From NCBI GenBank assembly GCA_030145015.1, contig JAQYWI010000199.1:1-9536 (forward strand): DNA of 9,536 bases, written 5' to 3'. The translations under genes were made by a program, and so were the position numbers. This document shows positions 1 through 6,357 of this stretch, piece after piece. The notes below the pieces were generated by a model. That model saw nothing but the letters and a program-made list of their open reading frames with translations, made no database searches and was not told the origin of the DNA. The stretch comes from Desulfobacterales bacterium (lineage in GTDB: Bacteria > Desulfobacterota > Desulfobacteria > Desulfobacterales > JAHEIW01). Within the stretch, counting starts at the first letter, position 1, and the number at the start of each line of letters is the position of its first letter.

Positions 1-122
1 TTCCGTCGGTCAATAGCCATGCGCAAAGCAGAAAGTGTCAGCTGTGTATCCAAATTGCGTGAGAGCGCATGGCCGATGGCTTTTCTGGAGTACACATCCA
101 GAATGACCGCCAGATAAACAAA
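1..122 (-). pseudogene. IS3-type transposase remnant (integrase catalytic core fragment), runs off left edge
   Basis: Reading the minus strand from about position 122 to the window edge gives an open frame of about 40 residues. It begins FVYLAVILDVYSRKAIGHAL and continues SRNLDTQLTLSALRMAIDRR. This is the stretch around the second catalytic Asp of the DDE (rve) core in IS3-family OrfB transposases; the pattern [YF]LAxxxDxYSRxxxG is diagnostic. Similarity stops upstream of about position 123, and an in-frame stop lies at 129-131, so the N-terminal half of the transposase, including the HTH and the first catalytic Asp region, is missing here. The rest may continue beyond position 1. It is best read as a 5'-truncated, inactive copy. 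No terminal inverted repeat or target duplication can be seen. Confidence 0.8.
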
Positions 123-313
123 GCATAACTAAATTAAAATATCGAGTTCTTTCCTAAAAAGGCTGCTATTTGAAAATATCAAAATGCGGTCGAAGGACGA
201 ATATGCAAAAAGGGCTTTTTCGACAATCTCCCAAGGTATCAGTAGTATTAGCTGCCCTTTAAAACCTGAGATATCCATTTCAGATCTGCAAAATTGGCAA
301 AGTTGTGGCAATC

Positions 314-448
314 TTAATGTATCGAACTTTCGTGATTTAATTCTCCAAAGGTAGTTTCGATAGAATAGACTTCTTGAAGTCCACAGGTTATAAGACCCAA
401 TAACGACGCTAATCCCACGATGACAGAGCGCATGGAGTGTCTCTTCAT
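314..448 (-). CDS. Small protein with signal-peptide/lipoprotein-like N-terminus, possibly truncated
   Basis: A 44-codon ORF starts at ATG 448-446 with a good ribosome-binding site: GGAGG lies about 7 nt upstream on the minus strand. The peptide begins MKRHSMRSVIVGLASLLGLI and continues TCGLQEVYS. That is a basic n-region and a hydrophobic h-region, followed by LITC, which resembles a lipobox except that Thr at -1 is unusual. The ORF ends with TAA at 314-316, about 20 residues after the Cys. The mature part is very short, and the same frame holds further stops, so this may be the 5' end of a broken lipoprotein gene close to the IS remnant. It lies about 135 nt downstream of the aldehyde oxidoreductase gene on the same strand. 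A longer ORF in another frame (129-464, minus) covers the same DNA but looks less protein-like. Confidence 0.4.
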   Translation of the reverse strand: MKRHSMRSVIVGLASLLGLITCGLQEVYSIETTFGELNHESSIH

Positions 449-556
449 ATCCGAATACCTCCAATACCTAATTCAATAAAATTTTTGCACTGGAGTGTTC
501 TCTCTCCTCTCCGATTTCTTGTCGGAATTAATTTTTCCTATTCACGATCATCCCGA

Positions 557-574
557 TTGAGCGTTAGCGCTCAA
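557..574 (-). other. Hairpin just downstream of the aldehyde oxidoreductase gene
   Basis: TTGAGCG and CGCTCAA form a perfect 7-bp stem with the 4-nt loop TTAG, starting 10 nt after the stop codon of the minus-strand oxidoreductase gene. It could act as a transcript-end or stability hairpin. On the transcribed (minus) strand it is not followed by a U run, so it is not a classical intrinsic terminator. Confidence 0.4.
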
Positions 575-584
575 AAAGTGGTTT

Positions 585-2678
585 CTATCCCTTTCCCAGC
601 CTGTTATTTTTTTTGAGTTCATCTGCAACGTAATCCAGGTCTAAAGATTCCAAAGTCCCTCTGGTAGGATAGCCGTTGCGCGTATCCCATCCTTGCAACT
701 TGTAAAACCGAGTTTTAAATTCTTCAAATTTATTTTTCTCAAAATGCCGGCCGAGTGTTTCAATATAACGCCATTTTCCGCCTTTCCTACCGGGCATGTA
801 CTCGGAGTATCCACCAGGCGAAAAGCCAGGGCGAGTATAATAATAGTCAGCAAAATGGACCATATCCCTGTGCCTTCCCTGGAGCGTCCAGATGGCATGA
901 TCCAAGTTCCATATTTTTCTTCCGAGCTCGATACCGTCAAGGAAGGAAAAAATTTTTCCGGTGACGGCATTGAGAAATTTAGGCTCCGCGATACCGGTAG
1001 ATCCAACCTTGCCTGGGCCGTAAAGATTCAGAAAATCCGGCCAGCGCCAGTCACAAAACTGGACGGATTGTTTCCAGAACCGGGTATAATACCGATGCCA
1101 GGTGACCAGTTTGGCGATGTGCTCTGAATACATGTTCTCGGTACTAAAATCGAGCATCTGTCGATCTCCCTGAAACGGCACCATTTTATCCGTGTAGATT
1201 TTAACAACCTCTTCCGCCGATCCATACAGTGGCACTCCCCACCGTTTATTATATGTGGGGTTACTTCTTAGCTGATCGAATCCGTGCTCATTAATGTCCC
1301 TGTCTCCTAAAATGGTGCCATAGGCCCAATCCAGTTGAGACCGGGCCTCTTTATGTCGCGGCAGCCCCCAAAACGGAAACATCAGCCGTCCGGTTTTCAG
1401 GTCTCCATCAGCGCCATCCAATCGACCCCACTTTTCAGCCGCCCGAACAAAGCCTTCGGCCAAATCGTCACCGAATGGGTGGTTGTTTCCCAGACCGTCA
1501 TTGCGATAGGCGATCGCCTTCACCAGTTGCTCGGCAAATTCCAGCTTGCCGTAATTTTTAAACTTAAGGGGGCAATCAACTTCTTGGCCCGGTCCCAGAA
1601 TACCGGATCTGTGCAGGTCTCCGAGGTAAAGCTCCCCCCAAAACATCTCCGCAGCGTTCAACCCATATCTGTTCAGCAGATCGTTTGCCTGGCGTTGGAT
1701 ATCCAACGAATTTGCGTAAAGATAAAATAATGTCGCAAAACAGGTGGCCTCATTGCCGATTCCGTCTTCATATCTTCCCCGACAACCCGAATGACAGCCA
1801 ATGCATGCCTGCGGTCGCTTGCCGACTGACGGCTTTCCCAGCCGGTACAAGGTGCCCGGTACGGGCGGACTTTGAAAGTCAACAGACATGAATTTCCTTT
1901 TCAGATTATCAAGGCTAAACGCATAATTTTTCTTCTGCCACAACCGGGCCTGCATGAGGGCTTTCGGACTATGGACCCGGATACTGCCGGTTCCAATGAC
2001 GCTGATAGCTTTCAGTCGTTTTGATCCCCACACCGCGCCAAAGCCCCCCTGGCCAGCTCCGCTGCTGGCGTCGTGTATCAGGCATGCCATTCTGCTTAAA
2101 TTTTCTCCGGCTGGCCCGATCGCCAGAACAGCAGGACGTTGGGTGGTTTGTCCTCCGTCTTTACCGGCCGGTTCCATCCAGTCACCATACATCTGGTTGC
2201 CGGCAACATATTCCCAGATCTTTTTCTGGCATTCCCAGGTGTCTGTTCCCCATAAAGACAACTTGCTACAATTTCGGACGGTAACTGTGTCGTTTCGAAT
2301 ATCGAGCCAGACCGGCTCGTCCGCCTGGCCCTCAATCACAATTCCGTCCCACCCCGCATACTTCAGCATTGATGAAAATCTTCCACCAAAATTACTACGT
2401 GTAAACCAGCCAATAGGGATTGATTGGACGCCAATTCCCTGTATTTCTGTTCGTGCTGCGCCGGCCGGAGTCAGGGTGCCCGAAAGTGGAGAGGTCATTA
2501 AAGTGACGACATTGGCAGGATCAAATCCATCAATGGTCTTATCCTCAACCAGATCAAAAAATATTGCCGAACCCATGCCATGGCCGCCAACCCATTTTTC
2601 GTACTTGCTGGTGGGTATGGTCGTTGTTTTCCTATTCCTCAGGTTCAGTTTTAATATTTTTCCCGCATACCCATTCAT
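585..2678 (-). CDS. Tungsten-type aldehyde:ferredoxin oxidoreductase family protein (YdhV/AOR-like)
   Basis: This 697-residue protein belongs to the AOR family, cytoplasmic enzymes that hold a tungsto-bispterin cofactor and one [4Fe-4S] cluster and typically oxidise aldehydes, or reduce acids, with ferredoxin. The N-terminal AOR domain is clear: MNGYAGKILKLNL, then VGGHGMGSAIFFD near residues 30-42, and the glycine-rich NFGGRFSSMLKYAGWDGIVI at 96-115. The cluster ligands appear to be C292-x2-C295-x3-C299, with C542 in VQFCDWRWP as the distant fourth. Length and C-terminal motif (GWDTRNGYPTRGTLESL) fit the E. coli YdhV branch better than the shorter archaeal AORs. The start at 2678 is chosen because GGAGG lies 8 nt upstream; an in-frame upstream start at 2786 would overlap the preceding gene and add 36 residues unlike the family. 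No Tat or Sec signal is seen. It follows the FeS-protein gene, its probable electron partner. The substrate cannot be told from sequence. Confidence 0.93.
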   Translation of the reverse strand: MNGYAGKILKLNLRNRKTTTIPTSKYEKWVGGHGMGSAIFFDLVEDKTIDGFDPANVVTLMTSPLSGTLTPAGAARTEIQGIGVQSIPIGWFTRSNFGGRFSSMLKYAGWDGIVIEGQADEPVWLDIRNDTVTVRNCSKLSLWGTDTWECQKKIWEYVAGNQMYGDWMEPAGKDGGQTTQRPAVLAIGPAGENLSRMACLIHDASSGAGQGGFGAVWGSKRLKAISVIGTGSIRVHSPKALMQARLWQKKNYAFSLDNLKRKFMSVDFQSPPVPGTLYRLGKPSVGKRPQACIGCHSGCRGRYEDGIGNEATCFATLFYLYANSLDIQRQANDLLNRYGLNAAEMFWGELYLGDLHRSGILGPGQEVDCPLKFKNYGKLEFAEQLVKAIAYRNDGLGNNHPFGDDLAEGFVRAAEKWGRLDGADGDLKTGRLMFPFWGLPRHKEARSQLDWAYGTILGDRDINEHGFDQLRSNPTYNKRWGVPLYGSAEEVVKIYTDKMVPFQGDRQMLDFSTENMYSEHIAKLVTWHRYYTRFWKQSVQFCDWRWPDFLNLYGPGKVGSTGIAEPKFLNAVTGKIFSFLDGIELGRKIWNLDHAIWTLQGRHRDMVHFADYYYTRPGFSPGGYSEYMPGRKGGKWRYIETLGRHFEKNKFEEFKTRFYKLQGWDTRNGYPTRGTLESLDLDYVADELKKNNRLGKG

Positions 2679-2686
2679 CTTCTTAA

Positions 2687-2691
2687 CCTCC
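2687..2691 (-). promoter_or_regulatory. Ribosome-binding site that fixes the oxidoreductase start
   Basis: GGAGG on the minus strand sits 8 nt upstream of the ATG at 2678-2676. The in-frame ATG at 2693-2691 overlaps this motif and the one at 2786 lies inside the upstream gene, so the site favours the MNGYAGK start. Confidence 0.75.
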
Positions 2692-2716
2692 ATAGCTATA
2701 CAAATAGAGAAATAAT

Positions 2717-2755
2717 GCGACGGGGACGTCGCAAGCTTTGGGCTTGCGTTAACGC
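2717..2755 (-). other. Intercistronic double hairpin plus palindrome
   Basis: The spacer between the FeS gene and the oxidoreductase gene holds three self-complementary elements in a row. GCGACG/CGTCGC pairs at 2717-2722 with 2727-2732 (4-nt loop). GCAAGC/GCTTGC pairs at 2731-2736 with 2742-2747 (5-nt loop). The perfect 10-bp palindrome GCGTTAACGC lies at 2746-2755 and abuts the FeS stop codon. The two hairpins share two bases, so they stack or compete. Such structures between genes of an operon often adjust transcript stability or the expression ratio; that role is inferred. A short dispersed palindromic repeat is an alternative. Confidence 0.6.
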
Positions 2756-3499
2756 TTAGCTTAGCGGATATCCCAGTCTCCGCCAATTTGTATCCCTTAA
2801 ATTGACCTTATATCCCTCATCCCCTTCCTGCACAGGGATCTTTGTTGTAAACTTTATTGCATCAACGGGGCATACTTCCACGCAGGCCTGCATTCCATCC
2901 GGTCCGCCACCAGCTGCGTCCCAATGATAAGGAGTATCGGCACACAGATCACACTTCTGGACTTTCTGATCATCATTAAATTTCTCATCCGAAACCACCA
3001 CGGGTCTGCTTGGCGTATAGGGGCAGGCTTCTATACATTCTCCACAGCCAATGCATTTGGTTCTATCTATCATCCTTACGTTTCCATATCCAACATTAGC
3101 CCTAAGCGCATCTGTAGGACAAACGCTCACACAGGCAGGATCAACGCACTGCCTGCATTGCTCAATCGTCACGTCATCAGGAAAAGATTCAAAGGCGTTC
3201 TGGATAATCTGTATTCTTGACAATGAGGGATTCTCCACTCCTTCGTGTACCAGTGTGCAGGCGAGCATACAGCTAGTACAACCCTGACACTTTCTGATAT
3301 CAACAAGGATATATCCTTGGGAAGGTGGAATCGCACCTGGATTTTCATCTCGGTTTATCACATTACTGTAGCCTTTCTTTGCAGGAACATAACAGCCGGC
3401 ACCCACAACAAAGATGATTGTTCCTGTGTACTTTAAGAAATTCCTGCGAGAAATCTTCTCATCATCATTCGTGCTATTACGATCTTTTTGATAATTCAC
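2756..3499 (-). CDS. Tat-exported ferredoxin-like protein with four [4Fe-4S] clusters
   Basis: This 247-residue electron-transfer protein belongs to the DmsB/NrfC/YdhY class. Residues 17-40 form a twin-arginine leader, SRRNFLKYTG, followed by a hydrophobic stretch ending GAGC, where Cys36 might be lipidated although the lipobox is imperfect. Sixteen cysteines make four cluster motifs: C71/74/77/81, C115/118/123/127, C149/152/155/159 and C183/186/206/210, each final group followed by or near Pro as usual. The start is GTG at 3499-3497, with AGGAGA about 9 nt upstream. It is the first gene of a unit with the AOR-like gene 77 nt downstream, the arrangement seen for ydhY-ydhV, so it probably passes electrons to or from that enzyme. 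The Tat leader implies work outside the cytoplasm or anchorage to the membrane, while the partner shows no leader of its own. Confidence 0.93.
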   Translation of the reverse strand: MNYQKDRNSTNDDEKISRRNFLKYTGTIIFVVGAGCYVPAKKGYSNVINRDENPGAIPPSQGYILVDIRKCQGCTSCMLACTLVHEGVENPSLSRIQIIQNAFESFPDDVTIEQCRQCVDPACVSVCPTDALRANVGYGNVRMIDRTKCIGCGECIEACPYTPSRPVVVSDEKFNDDQKVQKCDLCADTPYHWDAAGGGPDGMQACVEVCPVDAIKFTTKIPVQEGDEGYKVNLRDTNWRRLGYPLS

Positions 3500-3553
3500 A
3501 GAGCTAAGTCTCCTTTCTTTGGAGAATTAATATAGAACATGAGATAAAAGATG

Positions 3554-3598
3554 GTGAATTTCACATATTACAATTTGTCACCGATCACTTTGTCGGTG
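3554..3598. promoter_or_regulatory. Two inverted repeats upstream of the FeS-oxidoreductase unit
   Basis: GTGAATTTCAC (3554-3564) has perfect 5-bp arms around one central base. CACCGA (3579-3584) pairs with TCGGTG (3593-3598) across an 8-nt loop. Both lie within 100 nt upstream of the minus-strand GTG start, where a promoter or operator is expected. No convincing -35/-10 pair is visible, so their role as regulator sites is only suggested by position. Confidence 0.3.
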
Positions 3599-3704
3599 GC
3601 TCTAAGCTCCATTAAAACACGATATACTATCACTGGTTTGGCAATATTTTTTCGCTATTTTTGCCCAAATATTCATCGCCAATCATTAATTCGAAGAATA
3701 GATC

Positions 3705-3857
3705 ATGAAAAATAGTAAAAAATGTAAATTCACTGCAGGACTTGACTCGATTCCGCTTGAAAAAGCGCATTCGGCCAGCTATCGGAGGAAGATCAGATCA
3801 ATTAAGTCATATATCATTAAATTCTGCGGGATCAAACATATTTTGATGGAATGGTAA
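3705..3857 (+). CDS. Short ORF of unknown function, doubtful
   Basis: A 50-codon ORF runs from ATG 3705 to TAA 3855-3857. It encodes a basic peptide starting MKNSKKCKFTAGLDS, with SASYRRKIRSIK in the middle and a hydrophobic end. The interior is less AT-rich than its surroundings, which hints at former coding sequence, but the upstream GAAGAA is only a weak ribosome-binding site. No family is recognised. It may be a small gene, a decayed remnant or chance. Confidence 0.2.
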   Translation: MKNSKKCKFTAGLDSIPLEKAHSASYRRKIRSIKSYIIKFCGIKHILMEW

Positions 3858-3963
3858 AGGGATAGCATATCACTATATCAGCTGGTTTGTTAAAATTAAG
3901 TCGGACTGTATCTACCTTTCATATCTCAAGCGTAAATTTTTGTCACCTACGTTACTTTCCGAG

Positions 3964-4117
3964 ATTGTATATTCGGTATACGAAACCCACACTTTGGCTG
4001 AATTGTGGATAACGGCTATAAGTCCAACCTTTTGAAAAAGTTCACCTTCCGTTCGCCAATCTTAAATTTTTCGTACGATCTCAATGATTCGCTTCAGGCA
4101 CGGAAGGCACAATTTTC
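3964..4117 (+). repeat. Long direct repeat, copy 1 (left of the exeA/IHF/HTH-GspC block)
   Basis: This stretch aligns without gaps to 9161-9314 at a constant offset of 5197 bases, with about 31 mismatches in 154 positions by eye; the first 57 bases differ at only 4. Inside are GTATA-n5-TATAC (3967-3981), CCACA-n12-TGTGG (3987-4008) and TGTGGATAA (4004-4012), the reverse complement of the consensus DnaA box. All three elements are conserved in both copies. No coding frame explains the conservation convincingly: the matching frames carry stops. Possible roles are a recombination site, a MITE-like element, an RNA or a shared regulatory leader. Confidence 0.85.
4004..4012 (-). promoter_or_regulatory. 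DnaA-box-like 9-mer in repeat copy 1
   Basis: TGTGGATAA is an exact reverse complement of TTATCCACA. It is half of the CCACA/TGTGG inverted repeat and is preserved in copy 2 at 9201-9209. Near matches occur at 4151-4159 (TAATCCACA) and 4363-4371 (TTATTCACA). Whether DnaA binds is unknown; a 9-mer alone is weak evidence. Confidence 0.35.
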
Positions 4118-4596
4118 GACAGGCTAATATTTTGTATATTTGTCATTGTGTAATCCACAAAAAGCATCAGCTTCAAATAAAGCATGAATTTTCAAAGCAA
4201 AATTCCTGTTTCGGACTCATACTGCACCATCTTCTGAAAAACCTTTTGGTATTCGTTTCATATCTGTAAAATTCTCAACACTGTGATACTCTTAATAAAA
4301 TCGCAAAATTCCAATTCGCGTCAGCACGTCCAACAGATTTTCAGTCACGCCAAACTCAATCCTTATTCACAAATGTAAACAAAACGATCCGCTAAAATAA
4401 TTCAGGTTTATCATAGGCAATGCCCAAAGGGTAATATTAATTGACCGAATCGTCCGTATACAATAGGTTAGAAGTGACGAAAATCTATGTTTAGAAATGA
4501 CTTTCAGATTGATTTATAGATACTTATGCAGACCTCGAAAGCTCAGCTAAGACTCAATATAGCCTAATCCCCAAAATAAAAAATAAAGAATTACCC

Positions 4597-5979
4597 ATGT
4601 TTGAACAATTCTTTGGTTTCAGCGAAAATCCATTTAAACCCGGCCCTGACACATCGTATCTTTTTTTGGGCCAACATCACAAAGAAGCTATCGCTCATTT
4701 GCGATATGCCGTCAGAGAGGGTGAAGGATTTATTGCAATCACTGGAGAGCGTGGTGTCGGAAAAACGATTATTTGCTGTAGCTTTATTGAGAATCTAGAT
4801 GCTAACGTAATAGCTGCATATGTCGACAACCCCGTTGGCAGCTCTATAGAGCTGCTGAAGAACATAAATGCCCAATTCGAAATCCACCACGAGGCAAAGA
4901 GCGTCAAGGAGCTTACAGATGCCCTGAATACATTTCTGATGCAGAAAAAAATAGAGGGAAAGAAGGTGGCCGTATTTATCGATGATGCTCATTTGCTCAA
5001 AAAAGATACTCTGGAACAAGTCCGCCTGATTTCGAATCTAGAAACGTCTCGAGATAAACTGATCCAAATTGTTATGGTAGGTGAGCCAAAGCTTACAGAA
5101 ATGCTTGCTTCTTATGATTTACGACAAATTGGGCAACGAGTTTCAGTAAAATACCATATTGACCCGCTTAATTTCATTGAAACCACCTCTTATATTCAGT
5201 ATCGAGTATCCACTGCCTCCAAGGGTCCACCTGTATTGTTCGATCAAAAGGCATTTCGCCATATTTTTAAATACTCATCGGGAATACCACGTGCAATCCA
5301 CATCGCTTGTAACCGGGCACTCATGGAAGCCTTCGATCGGAAAGAGACAAGAATCACCGGTGATATTGCCAAAGAGGTTGTCGGATTTTTAAGTAGCCGC
5401 GGCGAAAAGGCTCTGTTTAAATACAATAAACGAAGGAGAATCGGATGGGTGGCAGCCGGATGCAGTATTATGCTGGCAATCACCGGAGCCGTTTATTTTT
5501 CTCTACCCGGTACTGTTAAGACATCAAAGGAACAACTCAACTCACAAAAGGCTGGAATGGTTAATATGTCTATGCCGAAATCTTCTAATGAACCTGTTAA
5601 AATGCCTTCCGTAAAAGCCGAAACGCCAAACATGAGAAGGGATGCATTCCTACAACCAGAGCCGATAGGCATTATGGAGCCGGCAGCCGAACATATCAAT
5701 GAAACCATCTCGGTTAAGCCAGCCTCTTCTTCTCAAATGACCCATTCGGTACAAGTTGGTGCTTTTTTTATTCTCGATTATGCAAAAACGCTGGTTGGGC
5801 AGTTAGAAGCCAAAGGATACCCAGTACAAATAGTTCCGATAAAGGATTCCATGGCTCGATCTTGGTATACGGTCCGAATTGGCGATTACCCTTCAAAAGA
5901 AGCAGCTCAGGCTAGGGCTGATGCATTTTCTGCCCTTGAGAAAATGGAAACAGCTGTCCGACCATTCGGCCAATTTTAA
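4597..5979 (+). CDS. ExeA/GspA-type AAA+ ATPase with transmembrane helix and C-terminal SPOR domain
   Basis: The protein has 460 residues and begins MFEQFFGFSENPFKPGPDTS, the usual opening of the ExeA/GspA family. It has Walker A GERGVGKT (50-57), Walker B VAVFIDDAH (124-132) and a family-typical GIPRAIHIACNRALMEAF segment near 229-246. A basic KYNKRRR stretch precedes one membrane helix (about 282-303), so the ATPase faces the cytoplasm. A low-complexity spacer leads to a SPOR domain at about 382-460 (HSVQVGAFF...WYTVRIGDYPSKEAAQARA), expected to bind denuded peptidoglycan. Aeromonas ExeA, which helps the type II secretion secretin cross the cell wall, carries a different peptidoglycan-binding domain in this position. 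The start is the family-conserved Met, although only a weak AAAGAA lies upstream. It is first in a same-strand block with an IHF-like gene and a GspC fusion, consistent with a role in an envelope-spanning apparatus. Confidence 0.9.
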   Translation: MFEQFFGFSENPFKPGPDTSYLFLGQHHKEAIAHLRYAVREGEGFIAITGERGVGKTIICCSFIENLDANVIAAYVDNPVGSSIELLKNINAQFEIHHEAKSVKELTDALNTFLMQKKIEGKKVAVFIDDAHLLKKDTLEQVRLISNLETSRDKLIQIVMVGEPKLTEMLASYDLRQIGQRVSVKYHIDPLNFIETTSYIQYRVSTASKGPPVLFDQKAFRHIFKYSSGIPRAIHIACNRALMEAFDRKETRITGDIAKEVVGFLSSRGEKALFKYNKRRRIGWVAAGCSIMLAITGAVYFSLPGTVKTSKEQLNSQKAGMVNMSMPKSSNEPVKMPSVKAETPNMRRDAFLQPEPIGIMEPAAEHINETISVKPASSSQMTHSVQVGAFFILDYAKTLVGQLEAKGYPVQIVPIKDSMARSWYTVRIGDYPSKEAAQARADAFSALEKMETAVRPFGQF

Positions 5980-6237
5980 GAGATCAAGTTCTCGAATATA
6001 TCAAATTCAATATAACCATCAACGAAACGGGAATTTAAAATTGGAGATTCCTGAATAGAATCAAAACCTACGAGGACGAAATGAGCTGATGGGGTTACCC
6101 TTATTGGCCAAAGCCGCAATTTGGGAGGCCGTAATTTGACAACAAAATCAAATAGCGATAAAATTTATGGTGTTGTCTGCAGTAATTTAACAGCATAGTT
6201 GATAATCTTTTAAGATCACCTATTAACATAACTCCTA

Positions 6238-6283
6238 TATAATGGAAGGTCATAACAAAATTATGACTTAAAGAGCGGACCTT
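6238..6283 (+). promoter_or_regulatory. Candidate promoter and operator/attenuator hairpins upstream of the IHF-like gene
   Basis: TATAAT at 6238-6243 matches the sigma-70 -10 consensus exactly, but no good -35 is present. Immediately downstream GTCATAA (6249-6255) pairs with TTATGAC (6261-6267) across CAAAA, a perfect 7-bp inverted repeat at the expected transcription start. AAGGTC (6246-6251) can alternatively pair with GACCTT (6278-6283), sharing GTC with the first arm, so the two foldings exclude each other. This suits an operator, possibly autoregulatory, or a small switch in the leader. Confidence 0.4.
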
Positions 6284-6330
6284 AATATCGAACCCTGAGG
6301 ACAAGCTATGGGGCAAGTTACTTAAACTTT

Positions 6331-6351
6331 AATTACTTTTTGAGAGTAATT
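6331..6351 (+). other. Start-proximal hairpin before the IHF-like gene
   Basis: AATTACT (6331-6337) and AGTAATT (6345-6351) form a perfect 7-bp stem with the loop TTTTGAG, ending 6 nt before the ATG at 6358. The GAGAG that could act as a weak ribosome-binding site lies in the loop and stem, so folding could limit translation initiation. Confidence 0.35.
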
Positions 6352-6357
6352 TTGCTG

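Larger units (their letters stand above)
3500..4596. other. Long AT-rich divergent intergenic region
   Basis: About 1.1 kb between the minus-strand FeS gene and the plus-strand AAA+ ATPase gene contains no recognisable protein gene over 60 codons. It holds the inverted repeats near 3554-3598, a loose inverted repeat TTTGGCAATA...TATTTTTGCCCAAA (3637-3669), a 50-codon ORF (3705-3857), repeat copy 1 (3964-4117) and two more sequences one mismatch from a DnaA box (4151-4159, 4363-4371). Promoters of both flanking units must lie here, but none stands out by consensus. Confidence 0.7.
5980..6357 (+). other. Gene-free leader of the IHF-like gene with promoter and hairpins
   Basis: These 378 bases between the ATPase and the IHF-like gene show no protein gene. 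They contain a candidate -10 (6238-6243), a perfect inverted repeat just after it (6249-6267), an overlapping alternative pairing (6246-6251 with 6278-6283) and a hairpin directly before the start codon (6331-6351). No intrinsic terminator for the ATPase gene is evident. The spacing and the promoter-like signals suggest that the IHF-like gene can be transcribed separately. Confidence 0.5.

Noticed and set aside
129..464. 111-codon minus-strand ORF
   Set aside because: Its composition is unlike a structured protein. The GGAGG and signal-peptide-like start belong to a different frame (314-448), and its frame meets the transposase remnant only after a stop.
557..574. Intrinsic terminator after the oxidoreductase gene
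   Set aside because: The stem is good, but no U run follows on the transcribed strand, so only a hairpin is annotated.
1954..2715. 253-codon plus-strand ORF antisense to the aldehyde oxidoreductase
   Set aside because: It lies wholly opposite a strongly conserved enzyme gene, its translation resembles no protein and it has no ribosome-binding site; it is a shadow frame.
2679..2786. Upstream in-frame start for the oxidoreductase adding 36 residues
   Set aside because: It overlaps the FeS gene and its hairpin spacer, the extra residues are not family-like, and GGAGG is placed for the start at 2678.
3967..3981. GTATA-n5-TATAC as a Xer/dif recombination site
   Set aside because: The arms and spacer do not match the 28-bp dif layout; only the short palindrome is shared.
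4084..4269. 61-codon ORF starting inside repeat copy 1
   Set aside because: No ribosome-binding site, an unusual His/Phe-rich translation, and the matching frame in copy 2 lacks the start codon and diverges.
6060..6140. Possible cyclic-di-GMP (GEMM) riboswitch near GGGGTTACCC
   Set aside because: Only a short GGTTAC-like string matches; the conserved core and paired helices are not present.
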